In this document: one piece after another, positions 52,180 to 60,796 of the stretch
Numbering within the stretch: position 1 is the first letter of the stretch
How the letters are laid out: each line of letters starts with the position of its first letter
Assembly: GCF_017303055.1 (NCBI RefSeq)
Contig: NZ_JAEKJT010000006.1
Span: 332,082-396,081 of the forward strand
Length of the DNA: 64,000 nt
Origin: Halomonas litopenaei
Lineage (GTDB): Bacteria; Pseudomonadota; Gammaproteobacteria; Pseudomonadales; Halomonadaceae
Direction: 5' to 3'
Translations under genes and position numbers: made by a program
Notes under the pieces: model-generated
The model's input: the letters and a program-made list of their open reading frames with translations, nothing else
Database searches by the model: none
What the model was told of the DNA's origin: nothing

Positions 52180-52192
52180 TTGCAAATTGCAA
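52180..52192. promoter_or_regulatory. EPS palindrome in the wzx/wecG-PGT divergent region
   Basis: TTGCAAATTGCAA is a perfect copy of the 13-bp site. It lies between divergent sigma-54-like promoters: centre 72 bases upstream of the plus-strand -24 and about 113 bases upstream of the minus-strand one. A weaker GCA-N3-TGC copy (CAGCAACTTGCCG) is at 52116-52128. Confidence 0.7.
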
Positions 52193-52254
52193 AAACCCTT
52201 CAATCGAGAACACATGAAAAATGATAAATATATGATAATAAAGGGATAAAAAAA

Positions 52255-52270
52255 TTGGCACGGTTCTTGA
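52255..52270 (+). promoter_or_regulatory. Sigma-54-like promoter of the WecG-PGT fusion gene
   Basis: TTGGCACGGTTCTTGA matches the consensus at every defined position except the last base (A for C), the best -24 block in the window. It lies 43 bases before the ATG at 52313, the same distance as in the wza-type promoter, and follows an A-rich tract that may ease DNA bending. Confidence 0.8.
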
Positions 52271-52312
52271 CATGGATTAGGCATTCCACACCACGACGCG
52301 CTGGAGCCCATC

Positions 52313-53752
52313 ATGAGCCTTCTAACCGACACCATCCGCCATCTCGATATCCGCACGGCTCACACTGGAGTTGATGACTTTGCCTGCCCCACACCGGAGG
52401 CCCTTGCCACTACTACTCTCTTCGGGCTGCCATTGGTGAACGCTACTCGCGCTCAGGTGGTGTCTCGCATCATCGCGCTCGCCACCCAACCGAGTCGCGC
52501 CATCGTCAACTTCGTCAACGCCCACTGTGTCAACGTCGCCCGAGCCGACGCCCAGTACCGCGCTCACCTGCAGCAGTCCGACCTGTTGCTCCCCGATGGG
52601 GCGGGTATACGCATAGCTTCCCGGCTGACAGGTGCCTCCCTCGGCGATAATCTCAATGGCACGGACCTCTTCCCGCTGCTGTGCGAACAGGCTGCAAAAC
52701 ACGGGCTTCCCATCTACCTCCTGGGAGGCCGTCCCGGAACCGCCCGCCGCGCTGCCGAGGAAATGCAGCGGCGCCATCCCGGGTTGATCATCGCAGGCAC
52801 CCAGCACGGGTACTTCGGCGCCTCAGAGACCTCGCGGGTCCTAGACCAGATCAACTCAGCCCGACCCGCCTTGCTGTTCGTCGGCTTCGGTGTGCCTCTT
52901 CAAGAGCAGTGGATCGCCAAGCATCGCGCGACCCTCGCTGTTCCCGTGGCGCTTGGCGTCGGTGGTCTGTTCGACTACTTTGCGGGCAACGTCTCTCGCG
53001 CTCCCGCCCTGTTTCGCCGCCTGGGCTGCGAGTGGACCTGGCGGCTGGCGCAAGAGCCGCGACGACTCGCAAGGCGCTACCTCCTCGGCAACGTCGCCTT
53101 CATAGCCCACGCCATCAGCCAAGGACTCGCGGCGCACCGTCCTACCCACGTCGTCCATGCTGCCGGCAAGCGCGTGCTGGACATCGCTATCTCCGGCAGC
53201 GCCCTGCTACTGCTCTCGCCCCTATTGGCCCTGATCGCTATGGCTATCCGTGGCGAAGATGGTGGCCCGGCGCTGTTTACGCAACAGCGCATCGGCGCCC
53301 AAGGCAAACCGTTCACGATGCTAAAATTCCGGTCCATGGTGCTGGACGCCGAGGCCCGCCGTGCTGAGTTACTGACCAGGAGCGAGCGAGATGGCGTATG
53401 TTTCAAGATGAAACGCGACCCACGTATCACGCGAATCGGCGCATGGCTGCGCAAGACGTCGCTGGATGAACTGCCGCAACTGGTCAACGTACTGCGCGGC
53501 GACATGTCTCTCGTCGGGCCCCGCCCCGCACTGCCCGACGAGGTAGTGACGTATGCTGGCAGTAGCTGGCAGCGTCTGGCGGGCAAGCCGGGCATCACTT
53601 GCACGTGGCAGGTATCGGGACGCGCCGACATCCCCTTCGAACGCCAAGTGACCATGGACATCGAGTACCTGGGCCGAAAATCTCTCTTTCACGATCTGGC
53701 GCTGATGCTGCGCACGATTCCGGCGGTATTGACGAGTCGCGGCGCCTACTGA
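52313..53752 (+). CDS. Fused WecG/TagA/CpsF glycosyltransferase and undecaprenyl-phosphate sugar phosphotransferase
   Basis: 479 residues joining two enzymes. Residues about 35-265 are a GT26 domain: AIVNFVNAHCVNVARAD near 63-79, LLPDGAGIRIAS near 92-103, FVGFGVPLQEQWIAKHR and GVGGLFDYFAG. Residues about 285-479 are a monotopic phosphoglycosyltransferase: membrane hairpin KRVLDIAISGSALLLLSPL, KFRSM at 338-342, DELPQL at 385-390, VGPRP at 401-405, and a GITCTWQVSGR block. The C-terminal part would start the repeat unit by moving a sugar phosphate onto undecaprenyl phosphate; the N-terminal part probably adds the second sugar to the same lipid. GGAG precedes the ATG. It stands alone, ending three bases from the convergent kinase gene. 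Confidence 0.88.
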   Translation: MSLLTDTIRHLDIRTAHTGVDDFACPTPEALATTTLFGLPLVNATRAQVVSRIIALATQPSRAIVNFVNAHCVNVARADAQYRAHLQQSDLLLPDGAGIRIASRLTGASLGDNLNGTDLFPLLCEQAAKHGLPIYLLGGRPGTARRAAEEMQRRHPGLIIAGTQHGYFGASETSRVLDQINSARPALLFVGFGVPLQEQWIAKHRATLAVPVALGVGGLFDYFAGNVSRAPALFRRLGCEWTWRLAQEPRRLARRYLLGNVAFIAHAISQGLAAHRPTHVVHAAGKRVLDIAISGSALLLLSPLLALIAMAIRGEDGGPALFTQQRIGAQGKPFTMLKFRSMVLDAEARRAELLTRSERDGVCFKMKRDPRITRIGAWLRKTSLDELPQLVNVLRGDMSLVGPRPALPDEVVTYAGSSWQRLAGKPGITCTWQVSGRADIPFERQVTMDIEYLGRKSLFHDLALMLRTIPAVLTSRGAY

Positions 53753-53755
53753 CGC

Positions 53756-55882
53756 TTACGTCGACAGGGACTGAAACAGTTCGCGGGCGCTGGTGACAGC
53801 GTCCGTGCTCTGCTGCTGGAGGGTCTTCAACAAGTCGTCGGTCCGCTCATCCTCAGCATGGCGAAGCGCATTGACCGTTGCCATCAAAGGGAAAGCGCCG
53901 AAATTTCCAGCGACCCCCTTGAGGCTATGGGCCGCGCGCTGAAGCGGCTCTCGCTCGCCACGACGATGAGCCGACACCACCTCCGCCACGAGGCGCTCAA
54001 TATCGTCGACCGCCGCCTGAAGTAACATCTGCCGCCGCGCCGGGGAAAGTGACGCGAAGATCGCCCGAAAATGTTCCTCGTCCACGGCCGGGGCTGAGGA
54101 TGGCATGGCTTCGACGCCAGGCGGCGATAGGCTGGTCACTGAGGAGCCAGTGACAGCCGGGGAGTGTTCTTCGGCTCGCCTGCGCTCGCCGTCCAGCAAC
54201 TCCAGCAGAATCGCGGCCAGCTGCTGGCGATTCACCGGCTTGGCCAGGGCCGCGGAAAATCCCTGGCGCGTTAGTTCGCCAAGCTCTTCTCGATTGGTGT
54301 GTGCGGTGATCGCGACGACGGGCAAGGTGGCAACTGCCGGCTGCCGCCTCAGTTCGGCAACAGCCTCGAGACCCGACATCCGCGGCATCAGGATATCCAT
54401 CAGCACGCCATCGAAGCGCTCGCTGAGCGCCTTGTCAACGGCCTCGCGGCCATCACACGCGATATCACTGTCGCAGCCAATCACCTCCAACATCTGGCAC
54501 AGCACGACCCGGTTTGTCTCGATGTCATCCACTACCAGTAAGCGCGGTCTGTTCTCCTCATTGAACACCCTGTCAGGAAGTTGCTGCTCAGCCGCTGGCA
54601 CACAGTAGTGGGCGTCAGATACCTCCTGGCGTAGAGGGAGACGCAGCGTGAACCCTGACACACCCTCAGCCTGGCAGGGCGTGATGTCTGCCTCGATAGC
54701 AGCAGCCCAGCGCTGGAGCAGCGCTCGGCGGCGATCCCTGCGTTCGCGTAGCATCTGCCCTGTAGCGGTGCTGACGATGTCGATGCAGAGGCAGTCGCCT
54801 TGGACCGTGACGCGCAGGCTGATTGGTGCCTCACCCTCACCGAGTCGCTCGATAAAAGCGTCCATCAGTTGGCGCAGGCGGGTCGGGTCGGTCGTCAGCA
54901 CTTCCGGAACCGACCCATCAAGCTCCAGTCGCAGGCGCCGACCGATACGCTCATGACCGTAGCGCCAGAACTGGAGGAGCGTGTCGAAATAACGCCGCAG
55001 ATCGACCGGCTGGGCCGATGCCACGGGCCCACCGTCATCCGCATGAGCCATGTCGACGATCTGCTCGATATGACGTTGCAGCTGATGAGCCGCCTCTCGG
55101 GCCATGCCAAGGCGCTCGGCCTGTGCCTCGTTCAACTCGCCCAACGACAGCAGGTCGATCATGCCTAAAAGCCCGTTGAGCGGCGTACGGATATCGTGAC
55201 TCATGGCCGCCAGGAAGTCGGCCTTGGCGTAGAACGCCTCCTCCACGGCCTGCCGACTTGCCTGAAGCTCTTTGCTCAGGCGCACCAGCTGACGAACCCG
55301 ACGGTCAGCAATCAGCGCCAAGGCGCGAGCCCGTCGATCCGATGCGCGCTGCTCGGTAATGTCCTGCACCGTGCCAAGCAGTGACTTGAAGCGCCCATGT
55401 TCATCATCTTCACGAATGATGTTCCAACGCATCCAGCGCGTCTCTCCATGGCGCAGGATGCGAAATTCATATCCATGCTCAATGCCAGGTTCGGCCGACC
55501 CATGAAATTCGGCTTCCTGACGTCTAACCCGGTCGCGATCCAGAGGATGAATATGGCTGATAAGCGTCTGCTCGTCGGGCTTGATCCCGGGAGCTAGCCC
55601 CAGCAGGTGGTGAAATTCTGGCGAGGTCGCGAGGCGACGGCCACGATCTCGGTGAAAGCTGGCAATGCGAGCCGTACGCTGTGCGCGCAGCAGGAACTGG
55701 CTGTCTCGATCCAAGCGACGCTGCAGCTCGCTTTCGCGCAGCATCAGCTGCTCGTTGGCCTGGAGAAGCTCGCGGCTGCGACGTTCGAGTATTGCCTCGG
55801 CCTCTTCCCGCGCCGCCTCAGAGCGCCGCAAACGGCGCTCAAGTCGTCTGATTGTCTCAGCGTCTGAAGGGCAACCGGTCAT
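53756..55882 (-). CDS. Hybrid sensor kinase with degenerate ATPase domain, receiver and Hpt
   Basis: 708 residues. Order: N-terminal coiled coil (8-62), PAS (about 65-178), histidine-acceptor domain with His229 (FLAAMSHDIRTPLNG), ATPase-like region (about 300-418), receiver with Asp496 (GVLMDILMPRMSG) and Lys548, and an Hpt with His652 (AAHSLKGVAGNFG). The ATPase-like region is unusual. The N box reads RLRQLMDAFIERLGEG without its Asn, and no DxGxG or GxGLGL boxes follow; the segment is also shorter. It should not bind ATP normally. The acceptor His, Asp and Hpt His are all intact, so it may relay or remove phosphate made by the coupled kinase just upstream (four-base overlap). Confidence 0.88.
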   Translation of the reverse strand: MTGCPSDAETIRRLERRLRRSEAAREEAEAILERRSRELLQANEQLMLRESELQRRLDRDSQFLLRAQRTARIASFHRDRGRRLATSPEFHHLLGLAPGIKPDEQTLISHIHPLDRDRVRRQEAEFHGSAEPGIEHGYEFRILRHGETRWMRWNIIREDDEHGRFKSLLGTVQDITEQRASDRRARALALIADRRVRQLVRLSKELQASRQAVEEAFYAKADFLAAMSHDIRTPLNGLLGMIDLLSLGELNEAQAERLGMAREAAHQLQRHIEQIVDMAHADDGGPVASAQPVDLRRYFDTLLQFWRYGHERIGRRLRLELDGSVPEVLTTDPTRLRQLMDAFIERLGEGEAPISLRVTVQGDCLCIDIVSTATGQMLRERRDRRRALLQRWAAAIEADITPCQAEGVSGFTLRLPLRQEVSDAHYCVPAAEQQLPDRVFNEENRPRLLVVDDIETNRVVLCQMLEVIGCDSDIACDGREAVDKALSERFDGVLMDILMPRMSGLEAVAELRRQPAVATLPVVAITAHTNREELGELTRQGFSAALAKPVNRQQLAAILLELLDGERRRAEEHSPAVTGSSVTSLSPPGVEAMPSSAPAVDEEHFRAIFASLSPARRQMLLQAAVDDIERLVAEVVSAHRRGEREPLQRAAHSLKGVAGNFGAFPLMATVNALRHAEDERTDDLLKTLQQQSTDAVTSARELFQSLST

Positions 55883-58104
55883 GCGCTAACCTCTCCACTC
55901 AAGCCGCGATTTGCCTCTTGAAGGCGCACCAGAAGCTGCTCGATGGAAGGCATCAACACCTGCACCAGAGGAGCGTCGAGCTCTTGCAGGCAGTGTTCAA
56001 TGAACGCTACCCACTGCTGCAGCGCCACTTGTTGAGACGACTGCGACAGCTGAGCCAGCTCTGCGAGGGCTTGCTGCGACTGTTCTCTGTCTTCCTCGGC
56101 CAACGCTTGGCCCAGCGCGTCCAGACACCGGCTGAAGGCCGCCGCCGCATCAAACGTAAGCCTTACATCAGCAACGCCGTGATCCCCCGCCCAACACTCG
56201 AGCAACGGAGCCAGCAGATTCAGCAGGCGCTCGCGCTCGAGTGGCTTGCCCAGTACCCCGTCGACTGCCGGGAGAACACCAACCTCTCCTTCTTCACATC
56301 CGGCGCTATACCCCAACACCGGTACATGCGCGAAGGGATGTGGCAGTCGGCGCATCAGCCGAAGACAGGTGCCACCGTCAACGAGCGGCATGGCGCTATC
56401 CATCAACACCGCATCGAAGGTCGTCGCACACAACTTCTGAAGAGCCTCGAGACCATTGCTCGCCTCCTCAGTGGTTGCGCCGATGGCCCTCAAGCACCCT
56501 TCAGCCACCAGACGGTTGGTCTGAGTGTCATCCACCACCAGCACATGCGGGGATCGTCCCGCGACGCGTGGCAGCACCTCCGCACGTGACAGATCGGGTT
56601 GTGCGACCAGGGGCAGATCTGTCCTTTCCAGTGTTACGCGCAACCAGAAGCGACTGCCAACCCCTACCTGGCTCTCCACTCCCACCGTACCGCCCATGGC
56701 TTCAGCCAGCAGGCGGCAGATAGACAAGCCTAATCCAGTACCCCCAAAGCGACCCGAGATGGAACGATCGGCCTGCTGAAAGGGAGTAAACAGAGTCTCT
56801 TGAACCGAGGGAGCAATGCCTATCCCTGTGTCACTCACCTCAATCAGCAATCGGTCATCGGCCTCCTCCTTGAGCGACAGCCGGACTGAACCACTTGAGG
56901 TGAACTTGATCGCATTACTGAGAAAGTTCGAGACGATCTGCTGCAGCCTTGCGGGATCACCGATGACACCCAGAGCGCCGTGAACCTCACGCTCCAGCAA
57001 CAGCTGCTTATCTTTGGCGCTGGCCTGGAACAGATCGGCTGTGGCGTGCAGCACCTCGGCCATATCGAACACCGTGCTATCGAGTTCGAATCGACCACTC
57101 GTCATCCTAGCGTGATCGAGCACATCGTTGAGTGAGACCATCAGGCTGCGCGAAGCAGCTTGCATGGCACGCAGCGACACTTCCCGGTCCTCATTGCCAT
57201 CATCCGACAGCTGGGCGTCAATCATGCCGATGATGCCACTCAGAGGAGTACGGATCTCATGACTCATGGTGGCCAGCAGCATCATATTGGCCTCCGCCGC
57301 CCTGGCCGCTTCATCACGCGCATCGATCAGCCGACGAGTGGCCAGATTTTCGGCGGTACGATCATGGATAACCCCGAATAGAGCAAGGGCGCGCCCCTCG
57401 TCGTCAGCTTCGACGCTGCCCTTCACGTCGACCATACGCAGGGTGTTATCTGGTCGGCGCAGGGTAGCGCGAAAGGCAAACCCTTGGCGTCTCGCGATGG
57501 CATCTGCGATCAGCTGCTCGATATGAGGCCTGTCCTCGGCAATATAGGAATCGAGCGCCTCCTCCAGCTCGACCTGCTGATCTGGATCAAAACCGTGAAT
57601 ATGGTAGACCCCCGGAGACCAAGTAATCGCCTCGGACAAGAGGTCCAGTCGCCAATGACCCAATCCTGCCGCCTGCTCGGCATCGTGGAGCATACGCAAG
57701 CTGTCGTGAAGCTGCTCCTCGGCGAGGTGATGCTCACTGACATCCGTCATGGTGACCACGAAACCAGTGGAGACACCATCCTCTGCGGACAGGAATTCGA
57801 TGTGCATGTCCAGCCAAAGCAACCGGCCATCACTGTGGCGTCGAGAGCGGTAATCGCTCACGGCCTTGAGGCTAAGCCTGGCCTCTTCCAGCAGTGCATC
57901 GCCGTCATGCTGGGAAACGGGCTCGCTACGCGGCAGGATTTCACTGAACTGCCGTCCGATAACGTCCGACTCGCAGACGCCGAATAGCCTCCACGCGCCC
58001 TCACTGCCACGACAGACCCGCCCTTTACCATCAAGCAGCAGCAGAGGCTGGTGTGTCACTCGACACAGCATATCGTCGGCTCTACCGGCTTCCCCGAAGT
58101 GCAT
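55879..58104 (-). CDS. Hybrid sensor histidine kinase with two PAS domains, no Hpt
   Basis: 741 residues. Two PAS domains (about 14-125 and 140-255), acceptor His282 (LLATMSHEIRTPLSG), and a complete ATPase with N box (QQIVSNFLSNAIKF), DTGIGI and GGTGLGLSICRLL. The receiver (about 525-640) has its Asp in VLMDSAMPLVDGG and Lys in VLGKPL. The C-terminal 110 residues are helical and Leu/Gln-rich but lack the HSLKG of an Hpt. No membrane helices are visible, so it is probably cytoplasmic and a candidate for control by the soluble H-NOX. GGGGAG precedes the ATG. It overlaps the degenerate kinase by four bases; the pair together have one working ATPase and one Hpt. Confidence 0.92.
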   Translation of the reverse strand: MHFGEAGRADDMLCRVTHQPLLLLDGKGRVCRGSEGAWRLFGVCESDVIGRQFSEILPRSEPVSQHDGDALLEEARLSLKAVSDYRSRRHSDGRLLWLDMHIEFLSAEDGVSTGFVVTMTDVSEHHLAEEQLHDSLRMLHDAEQAAGLGHWRLDLLSEAITWSPGVYHIHGFDPDQQVELEEALDSYIAEDRPHIEQLIADAIARRQGFAFRATLRRPDNTLRMVDVKGSVEADDEGRALALFGVIHDRTAENLATRRLIDARDEAARAAEANMMLLATMSHEIRTPLSGIIGMIDAQLSDDGNEDREVSLRAMQAASRSLMVSLNDVLDHARMTSGRFELDSTVFDMAEVLHATADLFQASAKDKQLLLEREVHGALGVIGDPARLQQIVSNFLSNAIKFTSSGSVRLSLKEEADDRLLIEVSDTGIGIAPSVQETLFTPFQQADRSISGRFGGTGLGLSICRLLAEAMGGTVGVESQVGVGSRFWLRVTLERTDLPLVAQPDLSRAEVLPRVAGRSPHVLVVDDTQTNRLVAEGCLRAIGATTEEASNGLEALQKLCATTFDAVLMDSAMPLVDGGTCLRLMRRLPHPFAHVPVLGYSAGCEEGEVGVLPAVDGVLGKPLERERLLNLLAPLLECWAGDHGVADVRLTFDAAAAFSRCLDALGQALAEEDREQSQQALAELAQLSQSSQQVALQQWVAFIEHCLQELDAPLVQVLMPSIEQLLVRLQEANRGLSGEVSA

Positions 58105-58833
58105 GATCTTCTCCCCTACCGCAGTACGGCGATACTGCCACGAGCTACCAATCTCACATCCTGTGCACTAACAATCATGTTAACGGCATTTTGCGCACAT
58201 GGCTGCACGGACATTAGTCATGTGCTCTCGTTTAGCCTACGTCAAAGAAAAGTGGTGCTGCCGCACTTCGGCACCTTCAGAGCAGCGCTGGCCAGGAACG
58301 CCACGGCGCTCCCTCTGCGAGCCCCCTTCCCAGCGACGACAGCGCGGAGCGAGAAGACAGCGACTGGCTCTACCTACCGAGAGCTTGACCTGGTTGATGG
58401 ATCCATTCATAGCGTCGACGCATCCACTGCATGGGGGAACCCAAGCGATCCGATTGAACGCTGGCGCACATTAAGGAAAAATCACAAGTTGCTGATCTGA
58501 GTGGCGAGGCCAGAAGGACTTGAACGAGGACAAAGGCATTCATTATTCGCCTATCCATCAAGATGCCACGATGACTCCGTGTATAGCCAGCATCCCCAGC
58601 GGACGTAGCGTTTAGTTCCGCCAATTATGTATGGACAATCATTGAGCAAAGCTAACAATAGAGACACAGCGGTGGAGATGGTACACGTTGTATCGTTTCA
58701 GTCACTCTAAAAAAATCAAAAGTCAGGATACCGCACCCATAGGACTATGCCCTCTGGACGACTATCCAGCGAGCAAGCGTGAGTTGTGGGGGTCTCAATG
58801 ACCAAGCCCAGCCAGACAGGCGAGATGACGACA
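58105..58833. other. Gene-free stretch between the kinase pair and the DUF1254 operon
   Basis: About 730 bases with only unconvincing short frames. The part next to 58104 must hold the kinase operon promoter; no -24/-12 pair and no EPS palindrome was seen there. It marks a change from the GC-rich EPS locus to the AT-richer operon that follows. No repeat or RNA gene was recognised. Confidence 0.5.
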
Positions 58834-59604
58834 TCATGGAACCAGTAATTTACCTGTCAATCCTATAACCGATTCTGGGCTGATGCCTTCATCATAAAAA
58901 TTGTATTCGTAGCTAAGCCCAAGCTGAACGGGGGCTCCCGCCACATGTATTAGCTTGTTCACTTGAACGCCAAGCGGAAGGCTAACAAACTTACCGCAAT
59001 CCCAATCGTAGGTCACCGACATATCGGAAGTACCCACCGACCAGTTATCGACAAGTGAGACATTCACTATGGGCTGGACGACTGATAAATTTATCGAGTC
59101 ACGAGAGGCATCACCATCTATATCTACCAAGTTCTGATTAAACAGACCCCATATGCCCCAGTGGGATTGGGCGACAAAACCGGCTGCAGGACCCAGTGCC
59201 CAACGGTCTGTCGTGAGTTCATCACTTCCGGTAGGCAGAAGAGCGACAGCTCCTACACCGAAGCGCCCCCAATGCCGATTGAACGTCGTTAAATTAAAAA
59301 CGGTAGCGTCTAGAAGACCCGTCTCATTTTCAGGATTATCAGTGACATAGGGCAACGTCAGCCTAAAGATATTAGACGTATCGCCCAATGTGTATGGCTT
59401 GGCTATTCGAAACTGAACCTTATTTCCATCCACACCTCCTGCCCCATGGTAACGAGATGTATAAAAATTCTGTAAAAGATAGGCAGAAAGCGATGCGGTG
59501 GGATCACTAGCCGCTTGCGAGATATCTTGTTCGCCGGTTTGGGAGTATGCTTCGGACGAAATCAACAGACAGACCATTGTGATAACACTCGCAACCTTAT
59601 ACAT
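58834..59604 (-). CDS. Outer-membrane beta-barrel protein of unknown function
   Basis: 256 residues with a signal peptide (about 1-22, ending EAYSQ). The mature protein alternates polar and hydrophobic residues in many strands, with FRLTLPYVTDNPE and VGAVALLPTGSDELTTDRWALGPAAGF segments. These recall the phenol-degradation MetA/transporter-type outer-membrane family, so the call is a barrel in that style. It is the last gene of a three-gene AT-richer operon of secreted proteins. GAGAGG precedes the ATG. No catalytic motif is seen. It might let substrate reach the periplasmic DUF1254-type partners (inference). Confidence 0.7.
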   Translation of the reverse strand: MYKVASVITMVCLLISSEAYSQTGEQDISQAASDPTASLSAYLLQNFYTSRYHGAGGVDGNKVQFRIAKPYTLGDTSNIFRLTLPYVTDNPENETGLLDATVFNLTTFNRHWGRFGVGAVALLPTGSDELTTDRWALGPAAGFVAQSHWGIWGLFNQNLVDIDGDASRDSINLSVVQPIVNVSLVDNWSVGTSDMSVTYDWDCGKFVSLPLGVQVNKLIHVAGAPVQLGLSYEYNFYDEGISPESVIGLTGKLLVP

Positions 59605-59697
59605 ACATATCCTCTCGCCAACATCGGTGGAAAACGAGAGGCATCCCTACAGACACCTCAACGCTTTAAAAAAGTGCTGTCAACTGATAGCCATCCC

Positions 59698-60789
59698 TTA
59701 CTCTATGACTAGCTCACCTGCATGTTCGCCGATATATTCAACAGCAGACGCTCTTGAGTCTGGAAGGTAGAAGCGAAACAAGGCCGAAAAGGGAGTCGAT
59801 GTCTCCAGGTTGTTCTTCGCGCCAGGACGATTGAAGTTAATCGTGTAGGTTCCGTCTTCATTCGGCTCAGCCTGGGTGTTGGATATCGCAGAGATGTCTT
59901 TCGCCAGCCAGCCCTCCTCATCGTATATCGTCACAGACCAGAAGCCACCACGTTCTTCCTGGATGTCTGGAGGAGTGAAAGTGGCTTTCGATGGCTGTAT
60001 TTCTCCATCGATAATCTCGCTCTTGTTCGTGAAGGGCCAGTATGCTGCGTCAGGTAAACCTAACCCGCCCCATCCATAGGCGGTTCCATACAAGTGGTCT
60101 TGTGGGCGTGAGGTGTACGGCGTGCCATTAACGGACTTAGTATGAGTTAGCGCACCATCTTTTACATCTTGGATCAACGCTGCTCGTATTTCCTCAGTTT
60201 TTTCCAGAGGAAGAACAAACTCAGGCGACTCATATGCTTGCGCGGAGTTGGCTTCGATAGTAGCCAGTTTCTGTAAGCGCAAAGTTTCTTCTATCCCTCC
60301 TTCTTCATCACTCAGAATGGGAACGCGCATATTCAGATACACGTGCTCGCCATAAGTGACATCGTCTGGCGTGATCGTGATGCTATCTCCTGCATACGCC
60401 ACTCCAGCGACATAATTTTGCATGTCGATCACTTGAATAATTTGGTAGTGACTCCCGTCCGGGACGCTAAACGTCGCGCCTTCACTGATATCCACTACAG
60501 CGCTGGCGTAGATACCGTCCTGGTTTTCACGAATCACTTGCTGGGTATCTACTCGACTAAGATCACTTTGATAGGCCCATTCGTTTATCGGTGCTTTTGC
60601 TAGGCTTCGCTTAAAGTTAAAGTCACTCTCTGAAATTTTATAAACATAGTCAGAAACACCAAAGTTCGACGGTGTCGTAACGTCAAATCCCTCGGCAATA
60701 TCAGCCACGGCAGGAGAACTTAGCGCGAACACCGAGGATGACAACAGTATCAAGCAGCAATTCTTCATGTTCAGAAAACTCCCTTTCAT
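59698..60789 (-). CDS. Secreted DUF1254/DUF1214-type protein, shorter paralogue
   Basis: 363 residues, or 356 if the second Met at 60768 is the start, which has GGGAG ten bases upstream. A signal peptide follows (MKNCCLILLSSSVFALSSPA, cleaved near AVADI). The C-terminal half carries the DUF1214 pattern YGTAYGWGGLGLPDAAYWPF, then FTPPDIQEERGGFWSVTIYDEEGWL and FSALFRFYLPD. The N-terminal half corresponds to a diverged DUF1254-like region. The biochemical role of these domains is unknown. It lies between a full DUF1254 protein (7-base gap) and a beta-barrel gene. Base composition is clearly more AT-rich than in the EPS locus, suggesting a separate origin. Confidence 0.8.
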   Translation of the reverse strand: MKGSFLNMKNCCLILLSSSVFALSSPAVADIAEGFDVTTPSNFGVSDYVYKISESDFNFKRSLAKAPINEWAYQSDLSRVDTQQVIRENQDGIYASAVVDISEGATFSVPDGSHYQIIQVIDMQNYVAGVAYAGDSITITPDDVTYGEHVYLNMRVPILSDEEGGIEETLRLQKLATIEANSAQAYESPEFVLPLEKTEEIRAALIQDVKDGALTHTKSVNGTPYTSRPQDHLYGTAYGWGGLGLPDAAYWPFTNKSEIIDGEIQPSKATFTPPDIQEERGGFWSVTIYDEEGWLAKDISAISNTQAEPNEDGTYTINFNRPGAKNNLETSTPFSALFRFYLPDSRASAVEYIGEHAGELVIE

Positions 60790-60796
60790 ATCTTCC

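Noticed and set aside
58051..58500. 149-codon plus-strand frame
   Set aside because: It overlaps the start of the hybrid kinase gene antisense, lacks a ribosome site and has a composition unlike a folded protein.
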